IMG/VR virus record: IMGVR_UViG_3300035670_000980 | Coordinates: 1-29,741 of that record | Source: a virus | DNA: 29,741 nt | Strand: one strand, 5' to 3' | Part shown: piece by piece, positions 18,350 to 26,173 of the stretch | How positions within the stretch are numbered: the stretch's first letter is position 1 | How the letters are laid out: each line of letters opens with the position of its first letter | Made by a program: the position numbers and the translations under genes | Notes under the pieces: model-generated | Seen by the model: the letters and a program-made list of their open reading frames with translations, nothing else | What the model was told of the DNA's origin: nothing | Database searches by the model: none

Positions 18350-19237
18350 TTACCTCTCAAAGTGAACAGCAGTGGGATTCTGGACGCGGAAGCGTGCCTC
18401 TTCCTCGGCGAGTCGCGTCTGGAAGAGGGCGTAGAGAGTGCGGGCGACCCCAGATGCCGATCCAGGCTGACGACGCTCATCAAAGAAGCCAGCCTGAACA
18501 CTGGATGGATCGAGTACGGCAACGTCGATACCGGAAACCAGGCGAGCGGCTGTGCCAAGGACTACGACATCCCGACACGAGGCGGGTAGTCCTGCCGTTG
18601 TCTCTAGTGTGTCCGAACCCAGGGTCAGGTCGGAGGGGTCCTTCGTGTACCGGACCTGGACCGTGCGTCCGGGAACAATGGGGTCATACAGATCAATAGA
18701 GCGCCCTGAGGGGAACTCTGTCAGATTGGCTGCCTTATCGAATCGGAACTTCCGGACGGGTAGCCAGCGAGCGGCAGCGCCCGGCTCATCCCAGGAGACC
18801 TGGAGGATTCCTTCGGTTGCAGCGGGGAGAGAGTAGGCAGCCTTCGCTGCATTGAAGGTAAAGGTCGTAGTGGCCGCTGTGGGCACACGGGCACCGATCT
18901 GGCGGATCGTGTCATTGATGGCCCTCTTCACAAAGTGCCGGGGGAAGAGGGGGTTGTAGGTGATCTTGACGTTCGCTGAGTGAGACGCTGCGGTGGAGCC
19001 ATCCACCCCTCGACCCCAGGGCTGCAAGGTGACAGAGTTGTTGGTCACCGAATCCACGTAGATTATCTCGTCATCAATCTCAGCCCGACCCTGGGCCATC
19101 TTTCCACCGTCCCCCACCGTCAGAGAGGTAGCGGTTGAGTTGATTCCCGAAGCAAGGTATGTGACCTGCTCCTGTGATCGGACGTAGCCTCGGAGCATCG
19201 ACAGAACGTCGTCTGCCAGTTCATCGAATGTTGCCAC
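18350..19237 (-). CDS. virion protein, probable connector/tail component, 295 aa
   Basis: Starts at GTG 19237 overlapping the preceding stop (TAGTG). The N-terminus (MATFDELADDVLSMLRGYVR) resembles the helix that starts many head-tail connector proteins. Residues 28-92 are a beta module with RGVDGSTAASHSA, related to the module in the fibre. The C-terminal part (FFDERRQPGSASGVARTLYA) is helical. I place it in the connector/tail-tube group on position and shape, but the exact component is uncertain. Confidence 0.55.
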   Translation of the reverse strand: MATFDELADDVLSMLRGYVRSQEQVTYLASGINSTATSLTVGDGGKMAQGRAEIDDEIIYVDSVTNNSVTLQPWGRGVDGSTAASHSANVKITYNPLFPRHFVKRAINDTIRQIGARVPTAATTTFTFNAAKAAYSLPAATEGILQVSWDEPGAAARWLPVRKFRFDKAANLTEFPSGRSIDLYDPIVPGRTVQVRYTKDPSDLTLGSDTLETTAGLPASCRDVVVLGTAARLVSGIDVAVLDPSSVQAGFFDERRQPGSASGVARTLYALFQTRLAEEEARFRVQNPTAVHFER

Positions 19238-20025
19238 TAGTACTCCTCCGAGATTGTGTATCCCTCTGAAATCAATTCGGCAGCCAAGGCAGTCGAGACG
19301 GCGTGGTCACGGCCGCCACCTAGGTAGATCTCAGCATCAATCGTTTCGTCAATCGTGGGCCAAGGGACCTCTTCCCACGCACCATTGCGTTTGAGAACGC
19401 TGATCCCTTCGAAACGCTTGTACCATCCCCAGCCAAGAGTCTGCGTGGGTGGCCTAAAGATGAGACGCTTCGTCCGACCAATGGCATTACCGAAATCGTT
19501 CGACGGATCGACGGGTCCGGGAATGATGAACACAGTGGCGATTGTGTCCACGTCTCCGGCTTGGATTGTCGAGGCAATTCCGTCTGGCTCTAGTGACGGT
19601 CGCGTCATCGCTGTTCCGGGACCGCCGCCCTGGGCGTCGAATCCATTCGGATTCATCGACGTGAATGACTCTGCGACGCCGAACGCTACGCTGCCCGCCA
19701 GGGCAGGCGGCGACATTGTCGCGTCTGCCTGCGGGCTGCCAGTCGAATCACTGGCTGCAATAGCGTCGGGCCCAATAAGGCGAACGAGTGAGACCTGACC
19801 GACTCCACCCGTGCCCGTTGTTATCCCCAGTACCTCCACGGAGGCGACAGTTGTCGGGTCTCCGGGAGCAGATGAGGAGGCAATGCCGACGGGACTGAGG
19901 GTCGTTGTCGTGAGAGCCGTGCCGAAGGCCTCTGTTGAGGCCAGACCGCCGGGAGTGACTATTCGGTAGAGTGCGGGTCCTAGGGTTAGAGGGATGCCCT
20001 CAGTGATGTCCAACTGGACAGTCAC
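19237..20025 (-). CDS. structural protein, 262 aa
   Basis: GTG 20025 with AGGAGG upstream. The first 180 residues are low-complexity Ala/Gly/Ser/Thr/Pro with loosely repeated GIAS/AFG units (for example LSPVGIASSSAPGDP and LEPDGIASTIQAGD), about 45-55 residues apart. The last 80 residues are folded (WGWYKRFEGISVLKRNGAWE). Such a repeated body with folded end suggests a fibre- or spike-like virion protein. No family is recognised. Confidence 0.55.
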   Translation of the reverse strand: MTVQLDITEGIPLTLGPALYRIVTPGGLASTEAFGTALTTTTLSPVGIASSSAPGDPTTVASVEVLGITTGTGGVGQVSLVRLIGPDAIAASDSTGSPQADATMSPPALAGSVAFGVAESFTSMNPNGFDAQGGGPGTAMTRPSLEPDGIASTIQAGDVDTIATVFIIPGPVDPSNDFGNAIGRTKRLIFRPPTQTLGWGWYKRFEGISVLKRNGAWEEVPWPTIDETIDAEIYLGGGRDHAVSTALAAELISEGYTISEEY

Positions 20026-20033
20026 GATGCCTC

Positions 20034-20462
20034 CTAGAGGCTAAAGATCTTGTTAGACCCGGAGTCCCACACGACCGTGATGTCTCCACCGGCAGGCTTG
20101 ATCGGGATTCCCGTGCCCGTGTCAATCCAGGCGATAACACGCTGGCTAGAGGTCGCAACGTCGGAGCCACCGCCAACAGCCGAGGACTGGAAGAGGAGCA
20201 GAGCGTGATCGTTCGTGTCGCTGGAGGGAGTCACGAAGGTGACATCATCGGCATCAAAGACGCCGTTCGTCACATCCTTGCTCGCAAGACCCGAAGAGGT
20301 GGCGTGCAACGTGCCGCCCGCTCCGGTAACGTCCGACACGAACTCGTGCGCTGAGTTGTAGGTATATCCCCGAACGAGGGCTACCTTGATGACAGCCGTA
20401 TCCAGGTCAATGCTCCCGTCGAGAAAGCCTTCCTTGGCCTTCGGGAAAACTGCGTTCGCCAC
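20034..20462 (-). CDS. conserved tail structural protein, 142 aa
   Basis: GTG 20462 with AAGGAGA upstream. The sequence follows a pattern I know from many phages: MANAVFPKAKEGFLDGSIDL, then VALVRGYTYNSAHEFVSDVT, a middle FDADDVTFV, and the ending PAGGDITVVWDSGSNKIFSL. It is a small beta-sandwich structural protein located between head and tail genes. Its exact position in the virion is unknown. Confidence 0.75.
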   Translation of the reverse strand: MANAVFPKAKEGFLDGSIDLDTAVIKVALVRGYTYNSAHEFVSDVTGAGGTLHATSSGLASKDVTNGVFDADDVTFVTPSSDTNDHALLLFQSSAVGGGSDVATSSQRVIAWIDTGTGIPIKPAGGDITVVWDSGSNKIFSL

Positions 20463-20471
20463 TGTTTCTCC

Positions 20472-20792
20472 TTATTCGAACTTGACAACCTGCCCCGTCT
20501 TGGGGCTGTAGTGGGCACCGTTAGAAAATGTGTTATCCGTGGCGTCAAAGGCAGCCCCGGCTTTCTCGCTCAACTCAAACGCCCGACGAATGTCAGGGGT
20601 CTTTGTCGTGGCAGGCTGAATACCAGCCCGCCGTGCCTGCTCGTAAAGATCTAGTTCCTGGTTCTTGCTCTTTTCGCGGGAGCGGTCAATCCCAAGGTGG
20701 GACTTCGACCAACCGACCCGGAAAGCCGCGGCCCGAAGGCACTCGCCGTAAGTTGCGTGGTCTTTCGAAAGACATCCGGTCCTGCAAGCCAT
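20472..20792 (-). CDS. conserved phage protein with N-terminal cysteines, 106 aa
   Basis: ATG 20792 with AAGGGG at 6 nt; a frame from 20807 would place the start on the binding site itself. The N-terminus MACRTGCLSKDHATYGECLR matches a family I recall from marine and environmental phages (C3, C7, C18). The rest contains DLYEQARRAGIQPATTKTPD and ends with SPKTGQVVKFE. It lies just after the capsid gene, so a decoration or assembly role is possible. Function is not established. Confidence 0.7.
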   Translation of the reverse strand: MACRTGCLSKDHATYGECLRAAAFRVGWSKSHLGIDRSREKSKNQELDLYEQARRAGIQPATTKTPDIRRAFELSEKAGAAFDATDNTFSNGAHYSPKTGQVVKFE

Positions 20793-20810
20793 ATGTGTCC
20801 CCTTCAATGC

Positions 20811-20850
20811 CCTGTAGGGGCCACCCCACTATTTGAGTGACCCCTACAGG
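20811..20850 (-). terminator. hairpin after the major capsid gene
   Basis: CCTGTAGGGG (20811-20820) and CCCCTACAGG (20841-20850) pair perfectly, extendable to 14 bp with one mismatch. It begins 9 nt after the capsid stop. No T-run follows on the minus strand, so it may be a partial terminator or a 3' stabiliser that keeps capsid mRNA more abundant than downstream tail mRNA. Confidence 0.6.
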
Positions 20851-20858
20851 AACATGAT

Positions 20859-21815
20859 TTATGCGTTGATGCTGGACGCAGACTCGATCCGGTAAAGCGC
20901 AGCCTCGCGGTAGCGCTTCCAGCCGAGAACGCCGTACCACCCGAGCGGGCGGTGACGCATCAACTTGTCCGTAACCGGACCAACAACGGTGTGCGGCTCC
21001 TCGGCGACGGCCTCAGCGAGAGCCTGCTTACCGACAACAATCGTCCGGTAAACACGGGCCGAGGTGTCACCATCGGTAGCGCTGTACATGCGAGGGGTCT
21101 CAATGAAGTAGGCACCCTCAAACGTACCGATGAAGCCGGGCCAGAAGTTCTCCGTAGCGTCGTACTTATGGAGATCCTGGAACCCGCCACCCGTGGCCTC
21201 CTTGCGAAGATCGAAGGAAACCTCGGGGTGGATGTAGGCCGCATACAGCGAGCCCTGACGGGGGACCGCCAGGTTCGCACGCAACTTGGCCACGACGAAC
21301 CGCACATCATCGGCCTTGATGATGTCGGTGATCTCCACCTCAGAGGTCTGAGTCGGAGTGTCGGAGGAATCCCGGGAGAAGCGGACGTTAGAGCCGCCCC
21401 GGAGTTCAGTCATCGCCACGGCGTCAAGCGAATCAGCCATGTTGTATGCGATGATGTCAGCCGCAGCCGGATCAACATCCGACAGAGAGAACAGACCCAA
21501 CTTGCGGGTGAGCAGGGCAGCATTGCCGTACTCGTTCAGGGTCACGGTGACCGTCGAGGTGTTGCTCATCGCAACAGCATCCGGGTCCACGTTCTCCGTC
21601 AAGGTCGCCGTTGCCTGAGCAAGATCCTGATAGATCTGGAAAACAACAGACGAACCAGGCATGGCCTGCTGAACGGGCCGCTTATCAGCGATGTCACGGA
21701 TGAGCGGCTGCGAGCGCAGGGCCATCTCAACATAACGGTCGTACGCGGACTGAACCAGATTCGTCATACCGGTCTGGTTCGAAATCGTTGCCGTACCAGT
21801 GTAGGTGTTAGCCAC
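20859..21815 (-). CDS. major capsid protein, N4-gp56 type (HK97 fold)
   Basis: A 318-residue protein. The N-terminus (TMTNLVQ-like: TGMTNLVQSAYDRYVEMALR), PGSSVVFQIYQDLAQATATL, the EYGNAALLTRKLGLFSLSDV stretch and a late YAAYIHPEVSFDLRKEA block are typical of N4-gp56-family capsid proteins. Absence of an N-terminal delta domain and presence of a separate scaffold gene upstream agree. A GTG start at 21815 follows AAAGGTGGTG. It is the main shell protein. Capsomer arrangement cannot be read. Confidence 0.9.
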   Translation of the reverse strand: MANTYTGTATISNQTGMTNLVQSAYDRYVEMALRSQPLIRDIADKRPVQQAMPGSSVVFQIYQDLAQATATLTENVDPDAVAMSNTSTVTVTLNEYGNAALLTRKLGLFSLSDVDPAAADIIAYNMADSLDAVAMTELRGGSNVRFSRDSSDTPTQTSEVEITDIIKADDVRFVVAKLRANLAVPRQGSLYAAYIHPEVSFDLRKEATGGGFQDLHKYDATENFWPGFIGTFEGAYFIETPRMYSATDGDTSARVYRTIVVGKQALAEAVAEEPHTVVGPVTDKLMRHRPLGWYGVLGWKRYREAALYRIESASSINA

Positions 21816-21860
21816 TGTTGAGATTCACCACCTTTCGCATGTATAAGTTACGATCCTCGG

Positions 21861-22361
21861 TTAGTACACCGCTGGACCAGAGTTGTTGCCGAACAGGATC
21901 TTGTTCAACTCCTCTGGATTCTTCGCTGCCTGGATCATTGCCAAGATTTGCGATTCATCACCAGACGGTGCCTGTCCCGCGTTCACCGTTTCGCTGAACT
22001 GCCTAGCCCACGGTGGGGTCTCAACTACGGACTGCTCTTCCGATTGCTCATCGACCGCTGCCTCGCTACTAGCCGGGTTTACCGGCTGAAAAAGGTCACT
22101 GCGCTCATCAAGCCAGGAAGTAACTTCGTCCTCCGTTGCGACATTTTCCGGGATTAGGTCAGCCAACTTGGGGCTGTATCCACGGGACGAGAGAACGTCC
22201 TGAACGCTACGCTTTCTCGATTCCGTGCGGAACGTCGTCAACTCGCTTTCGAGTTCCTTGATCCGCTTCTGTGCCGCACGATGCGCCTTTCGAACTTGCG
22301 CCATCGCATTGTCATCGAAATCATCGAAATCGTCCGGCAGGTCGTACTCCAATTGCGCCAT
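21861..22361 (-). CDS. scaffolding protein
   Basis: A 166-residue acidic protein; ATG 22361 is preferred because AAGGG lies 9 nt upstream, whereas an in-frame GTG at 22370 directly abuts it. An acidic start (YDLPDDFDDFDDN) is followed by a coiled coil (AQVRKAHRAAQKRIKELESE, about residues 20-50), a folded KLADLIPENVATEDEVTSWL segment and a disordered Glu/Ser/Pro-rich C-terminus. Position directly upstream of the capsid gene and composition match phage scaffolds. Confidence 0.85.
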   Translation of the reverse strand: MAQLEYDLPDDFDDFDDNAMAQVRKAHRAAQKRIKELESELTTFRTESRKRSVQDVLSSRGYSPKLADLIPENVATEDEVTSWLDERSDLFQPVNPASSEAAVDEQSEEQSVVETPPWARQFSETVNAGQAPSGDESQILAMIQAAKNPEELNKILFGNNSGPAVY

Positions 22362-22486
22362 TGCGCTCACCCTTCACTCATCCATTGTGTACGCCACCCT
22401 CATGCCAGACAGGGGGAGTCGGGCATGGCTGTGACTACCGGTCTTGTACTCCGCCTGGGGCCGGTAGGTCCAGGTCGGGAACCTAA

Positions 22487-23737
22487 TTAGAAGTTGCGAG
22501 ACTGCGAGAGTGCCGTCCTACCTGCTCCACCTGAGCCGGAGAATCGTGCCGCTTCTCGCCTTGCTCGCCGCTGAGATTGCAGACGCTTTGTCCCATCACC
22601 AAATGCAGCATCGAGCGTGTCCATATCGGACCACGTTTCGTTATCAATGCCTGAGAGTGTCCGTTCGCGGTCAGCCATAACCCGCGCATTTGCGAAGGTA
22701 GACTCCAGTTGACCCCTCGTATTGGGGTTGAACGGGTCAGCGCCCAAGCCTACGGTTGACGAAGCCAGACGCTCAGACTGAGTTCTGTCCATGGTGAAGC
22801 CGTAACGCTCCGCCGAGCCACCAATCTGTGCTGCTCGCACCTGTTGACGAATTGTCTCCTGAGCCTTATCGGCATCGAGAAGGTACGCCAACGCCCCACC
22901 CTGCGTCACGCCATAGTAGTCCTGCAACTCGGCCAGAACGCTGGGATCGGCATTGTTGAGCATTTCATTGGCGGCAAACACCCGCTCTTCGACTTCCTGG
23001 ATGCTCACATCATTGGCAATGAACTTGGCGTAGTCGTCGTAGTTGTCGTAGAACTCAGGAGGAAGCCCGTACGAGGAAAGGACGCGACGGTAGCCGCGCT
23101 CCAGTTCAATGTACTCGGCCTCACTGATGGCCTGCCCACGCTCAATAAGCGCCTGCATTCCCGAGAAGCGACGCTTATAGACATCGGTGCCGCGGAACTT
23201 CATCAGGATCGCGTCCGTGCCGACATCGGCTAGACCCTCGCCGATCCAGCCATCCACTAGAGTCATGAGGGTTTCAATGTCGGCAGAGTCGAAGCCGAAC
23301 TGTTGGAAAAGCCCCTGCAAGTATGTGCGTGCTGATCCCCGTGCTGCCTCCTGACCGGGGTTCTCCGCTGGGTTCTCCTCCGCTGGGGTCTCCTCCGGTG
23401 GCGGGGGTTCATCTGGTGCCGCCGGATCATCCGGAGCATTCCGGTTCAAGGCCTGCTGTAAGGCACCTTCTAACTCCTCGGCTACCGACGGAAAGCGGAG
23501 TCCTGCCTGCGTCGCGCGGCGTATCAGATTATTGGCCTGCTGTTGAGTAATCTGACCGTCGGCAAGGGCTTGTCGCACGCGCCGAGTAAACGCGAAAACC
23601 CCAGGGAGACCCGTCGGAGGGTCTAATGGTCGTGGTTCGCCTTCGGCGGGCGGCCTAGGAAAGTTTGGGGGATTCTCTACCGGAATGCCCGTGAGGGAGC
23701 CGTCGCCAACCTCGTAGGTGGGCTGCATCATCGACAT
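22487..23737 (-). CDS. internal virion (ejection-type) protein, 416 aa
   Basis: ATG 23737 with GCGAGGT upstream. Residues 20-145 include Pro/Glu-rich linkers (EEPPPPEETPAEENPAENP type). The central helical region contains AEYIELERGYRRVLSSYGLP and DYYGVTQGGALAYLLDADKA, patterns I associate with phage internal proteins. The C-terminus is basic and Gly-rich. Three neighbouring large genes share this long-helix composition. An ejected or core protein is likely, but not shown by any catalytic motif. Confidence 0.55.
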   Translation of the reverse strand: MSMMQPTYEVGDGSLTGIPVENPPNFPRPPAEGEPRPLDPPTGLPGVFAFTRRVRQALADGQITQQQANNLIRRATQAGLRFPSVAEELEGALQQALNRNAPDDPAAPDEPPPPEETPAEENPAENPGQEAARGSARTYLQGLFQQFGFDSADIETLMTLVDGWIGEGLADVGTDAILMKFRGTDVYKRRFSGMQALIERGQAISEAEYIELERGYRRVLSSYGLPPEFYDNYDDYAKFIANDVSIQEVEERVFAANEMLNNADPSVLAELQDYYGVTQGGALAYLLDADKAQETIRQQVRAAQIGGSAERYGFTMDRTQSERLASSTVGLGADPFNPNTRGQLESTFANARVMADRERTLSGIDNETWSDMDTLDAAFGDGTKRLQSQRRARREAARFSGSGGAGRTALSQSRNF

Positions 23738-23739
23738 AA

Positions 23740-25104
23740 TTACCTCGCAAAGCCCATGGCGCGAGTCAATTCAGACCCGATACGTGAGTAGGTATCCAAA
23801 GCATTTCCGGTTTCCTGCCACCTGTCGTCTTTGCGAATCTCCTTTTGGAAGTCCCACAGACTCATGAGTTTTGGCTGGTTCGATTCGTCCATCTGAGAGT
23901 TGAATGCCTTGACGAGAAGATTGTCTCGGAGGTCGATCTTCTCGGGCTCGATCTCTAGTAGACGTGCCATTTGCCCGATGTAGGACCCGGCCAGATCACG
24001 CAGTGTCGTGATTTGGCCATCTGCTCCAACTCCGAGTCGGTCAGAGAAGACGGGGTATAGTTCGGCTGCGGCCTGTGCCATCTCCGCTGCTACGTCCTCC
24101 ACGGACCGCCGAGCATCCGGGTCATTTACCTGACGTGCCTGGCGAGTGAACCAGTCAGCCTCGTACTGCAACCCAAATTGACGGGCGAGTTCCTGTAACG
24201 AGTTCTCCGTCGTTTCTAGGCTGCCGCCTGCGCCTCGGGGGCCGGATGCGACTGCCTGGGCCGACTCCACCGCTGAGCGTGCGTCACGGACCTCCTCACG
24301 TAGCCGCTGAATAACGTCCTTACGCGCACCGCGATCCTTCGCCGACTGTAACTTTTCCTCGGCAGACTGCAGCCGTTGCTGGGCATTGCCAAGGGCTTTG
24401 TCGCTGCGCTGGTCTGTACGAACAAGCCACGTGCGAAGTTCACGGTAATTGTCCTGGTCCCAGCCCTGGTAGATCGAACGGCGGGTGATCTGCTCCAACT
24501 CGTATTCAGTGAGTTGACGACCTAGAACCTCGTCCGCAATGTCCTGAATGTCTCTCTGAGCCTCGTTGACACGAGTGGCCCAGTCCCCATCGGAGAGCCC
24601 GTACTCCAGCATGAATGCGTCACGCCAGGTGCGGTCCTTGCGTTCGTCTCTCCACCAGTCCGTCTGCATGAGGTCTTTGACGAACTCTTCGGCAGAAAGA
24701 CCCTGACGAATGGCCCGCTGGAAAACTCTGCGCAGAGCCGGGTCAGACTGGACTAACTCCTTTACCCACCAGCCGTAGTTGGCATAGTAGTCGTCCAGGT
24801 ACTTCTCAACACGACGCTCCTGTTGCTTTCCCTGGGCATTGTTCAGGCGGTCGAAGGCCCTCTGTGCTTCCTTGACTGCTTCCCGGTAAGGCCGCAGACC
24901 CGTTGGCCCGAGTCCTTCCTCTTCGCGGTCGGCAAGATCCTGCTTCGCCTTATTCAGATCACGCCGTGCATTGTCGAGTGCAAACTTGCGGTCAGCGGCA
25001 CGGTTGCGTGATGCACGCGAGCGACGCGGACGATCTGGGCGGGACTCGTCAGATTCACTTGGCTCCGGAGCCCGCTCATTCGGGGGAGGCGACTGATCCG
25101 ACAC
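23740..25104 (-). CDS. internal virion protein with long coiled coils, 454 aa
   Basis: GTG 25104 overlaps the previous stop (TAGTG), with AGGAGG upstream. The N-terminus is Pro/Ser/Arg-rich and disordered. Residues 35-90 and 230-290 are strong coiled coils (LNKAKQDLADREEEG; NAQQRLQSAEEKLQSAKDRG). A block around 105-165 reads YANYGWWVKELVQSDPALRR, then LMQTDWWRDERKDRTWRDAF, a repeated helical pattern common in actinobacteriophage internal or tape-like proteins. There is no transmembrane segment and it is short for a tape measure. Confidence 0.6.
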   Translation of the reverse strand: MSDQSPPPNERAPEPSESDESRPDRPRRSRASRNRAADRKFALDNARRDLNKAKQDLADREEEGLGPTGLRPYREAVKEAQRAFDRLNNAQGKQQERRVEKYLDDYYANYGWWVKELVQSDPALRRVFQRAIRQGLSAEEFVKDLMQTDWWRDERKDRTWRDAFMLEYGLSDGDWATRVNEAQRDIQDIADEVLGRQLTEYELEQITRRSIYQGWDQDNYRELRTWLVRTDQRSDKALGNAQQRLQSAEEKLQSAKDRGARKDVIQRLREEVRDARSAVESAQAVASGPRGAGGSLETTENSLQELARQFGLQYEADWFTRQARQVNDPDARRSVEDVAAEMAQAAAELYPVFSDRLGVGADGQITTLRDLAGSYIGQMARLLEIEPEKIDLRDNLLVKAFNSQMDESNQPKLMSLWDFQKEIRKDDRWQETGNALDTYSRIGSELTRAMGFAR

Positions 25105-26138
25105 TAGAACCCACCTCCTACCATTGCCTGCATGAACGCCTTGTAATACTGCGACGCCTGTCGGTCCTCAAAGTCGGGTAACGATTCGGCGTAATCGACC
25201 GCCAGGACCCCAGGATCGGTGCCTCCACTGACGGTTACGCCCGATCCCGACCCCGTCACCGTTCGCGGGTTATTGGATTCAGCCTCATTCAGGATCTTGA
25301 TGAAGTCCGAGATCTCGGTATTGGTTGCGTTACGACCAAGGACCTGTTGGATAGTTTGCTGAATCAATCCGCGGGCAGTCGTGGGGTTGGTGAGGTCAAC
25401 CTGGGATGACCCACCACCACCTCCGCCACCGTAGCCACCTCCGCCACCGTAGCCGCCACCACCTCCGTAGTACCCGCCACCGCTCGATTCGCCGCTCTCG
25501 ATTTGCAGAACGCGCTCGTATGCCGCCTGGCCACGGGAAGTGAACTCGTAATTCTCATCGAGAAGCCCGCGTCGCTGTGCGTATGCAAAGGCGGCCTCAA
25601 TGACGTTCGTATATTCACCGGTTCGGTAAAAGTCTTTGAGGGCCTGCTGCACAAATCCGTCGTTTTGCGTTGGGTCAGAGTAGGTTGTCTTACCCTCAGC
25701 GTTCCGGTTGTAGTCCTGGGCAATAACTTCAAAGAGCCACTGGTAGTCGGCAAGCGCCTCTGACTCCCAGTTAGGAATGGTGTTTTGATAGTTCGGGCCG
25801 TCGCCCTCATTACTGAAAGCCGTGTAGAAGCCTGACCACATTGTCTTCTGTGGGTCAAAGGACGGGTCAAAAACCCCCACGGTGCTGTCGTAGATGCGTT
25901 GCCGCTCGGCGGCAGTCAGCGGGATATAGAGCCCGGGCGGCCTCACGTAGGAAGACCCTGACGCCGACGTGGGCGACGGGTTCGTGGCATCGAAGTAAGA
26001 GCCGGTTCTGCCCGTAGAACGTGAGGGAACGGGCGGGCGAGTAGTCGGTGGCGTGTAGGTTCCCGTGCCGGGGACGGACGACGAGGGAGGTCGCCATCCC
26101 CGAGACGGGTCTCTGTTTTCCAGGCCTCTATCAGACAT
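25104..26138 (-). CDS. internal/structural protein with Gly-Tyr-rich segment
   Basis: About 344 residues from ATG 26138; a GTG at 26150 is possible but abuts the AGGGG site. N-terminal 75 residues are Pro/Ser/Thr/Gly-rich. Residues 75-220 are folded and helical (LTAAERQRIYDSTVGVFDPS; LKDFYRTGEYTNVIEAAFAY). Then a GYGGGGGYGGGG-type stretch (about 225-245) acts as a flexible linker to a C-terminal helical domain (TTARGLIQQTIQQVLGRNAT). This domain structure resembles its neighbours. It may be part of an internal core or a portal-associated protein. Confidence 0.5.
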   Translation of the reverse strand: MSDRGLENRDPSRGWRPPSSSVPGTGTYTPPTTRPPVPSRSTGRTGSYFDATNPSPTSASGSSYVRPPGLYIPLTAAERQRIYDSTVGVFDPSFDPQKTMWSGFYTAFSNEGDGPNYQNTIPNWESEALADYQWLFEVIAQDYNRNAEGKTTYSDPTQNDGFVQQALKDFYRTGEYTNVIEAAFAYAQRRGLLDENYEFTSRGQAAYERVLQIESGESSGGGYYGGGGGYGGGGGYGGGGGGGSSQVDLTNPTTARGLIQQTIQQVLGRNATNTEISDFIKILNEAESNNPRTVTGSGSGVTVSGGTDPGVLAVDYAESLPDFEDRQASQYYKAFMQAMVGGGF

Positions 26139-26173
26139 GCGCCAGGACACCCCTCACTATTTCGTCATGACCA

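Noticed and set aside
17797-18699. 300-codon plus-strand open frame opposite the tail fibre and connector genes
   Set aside because: Antisense to two recognisable structural genes and without a domain or start signal.
20952-21821. 289-codon plus-strand open frame opposite the capsid gene
   Set aside because: Exact antisense of the N4-gp56-type capsid gene; codon bias of the capsid frame explains the lack of stops.
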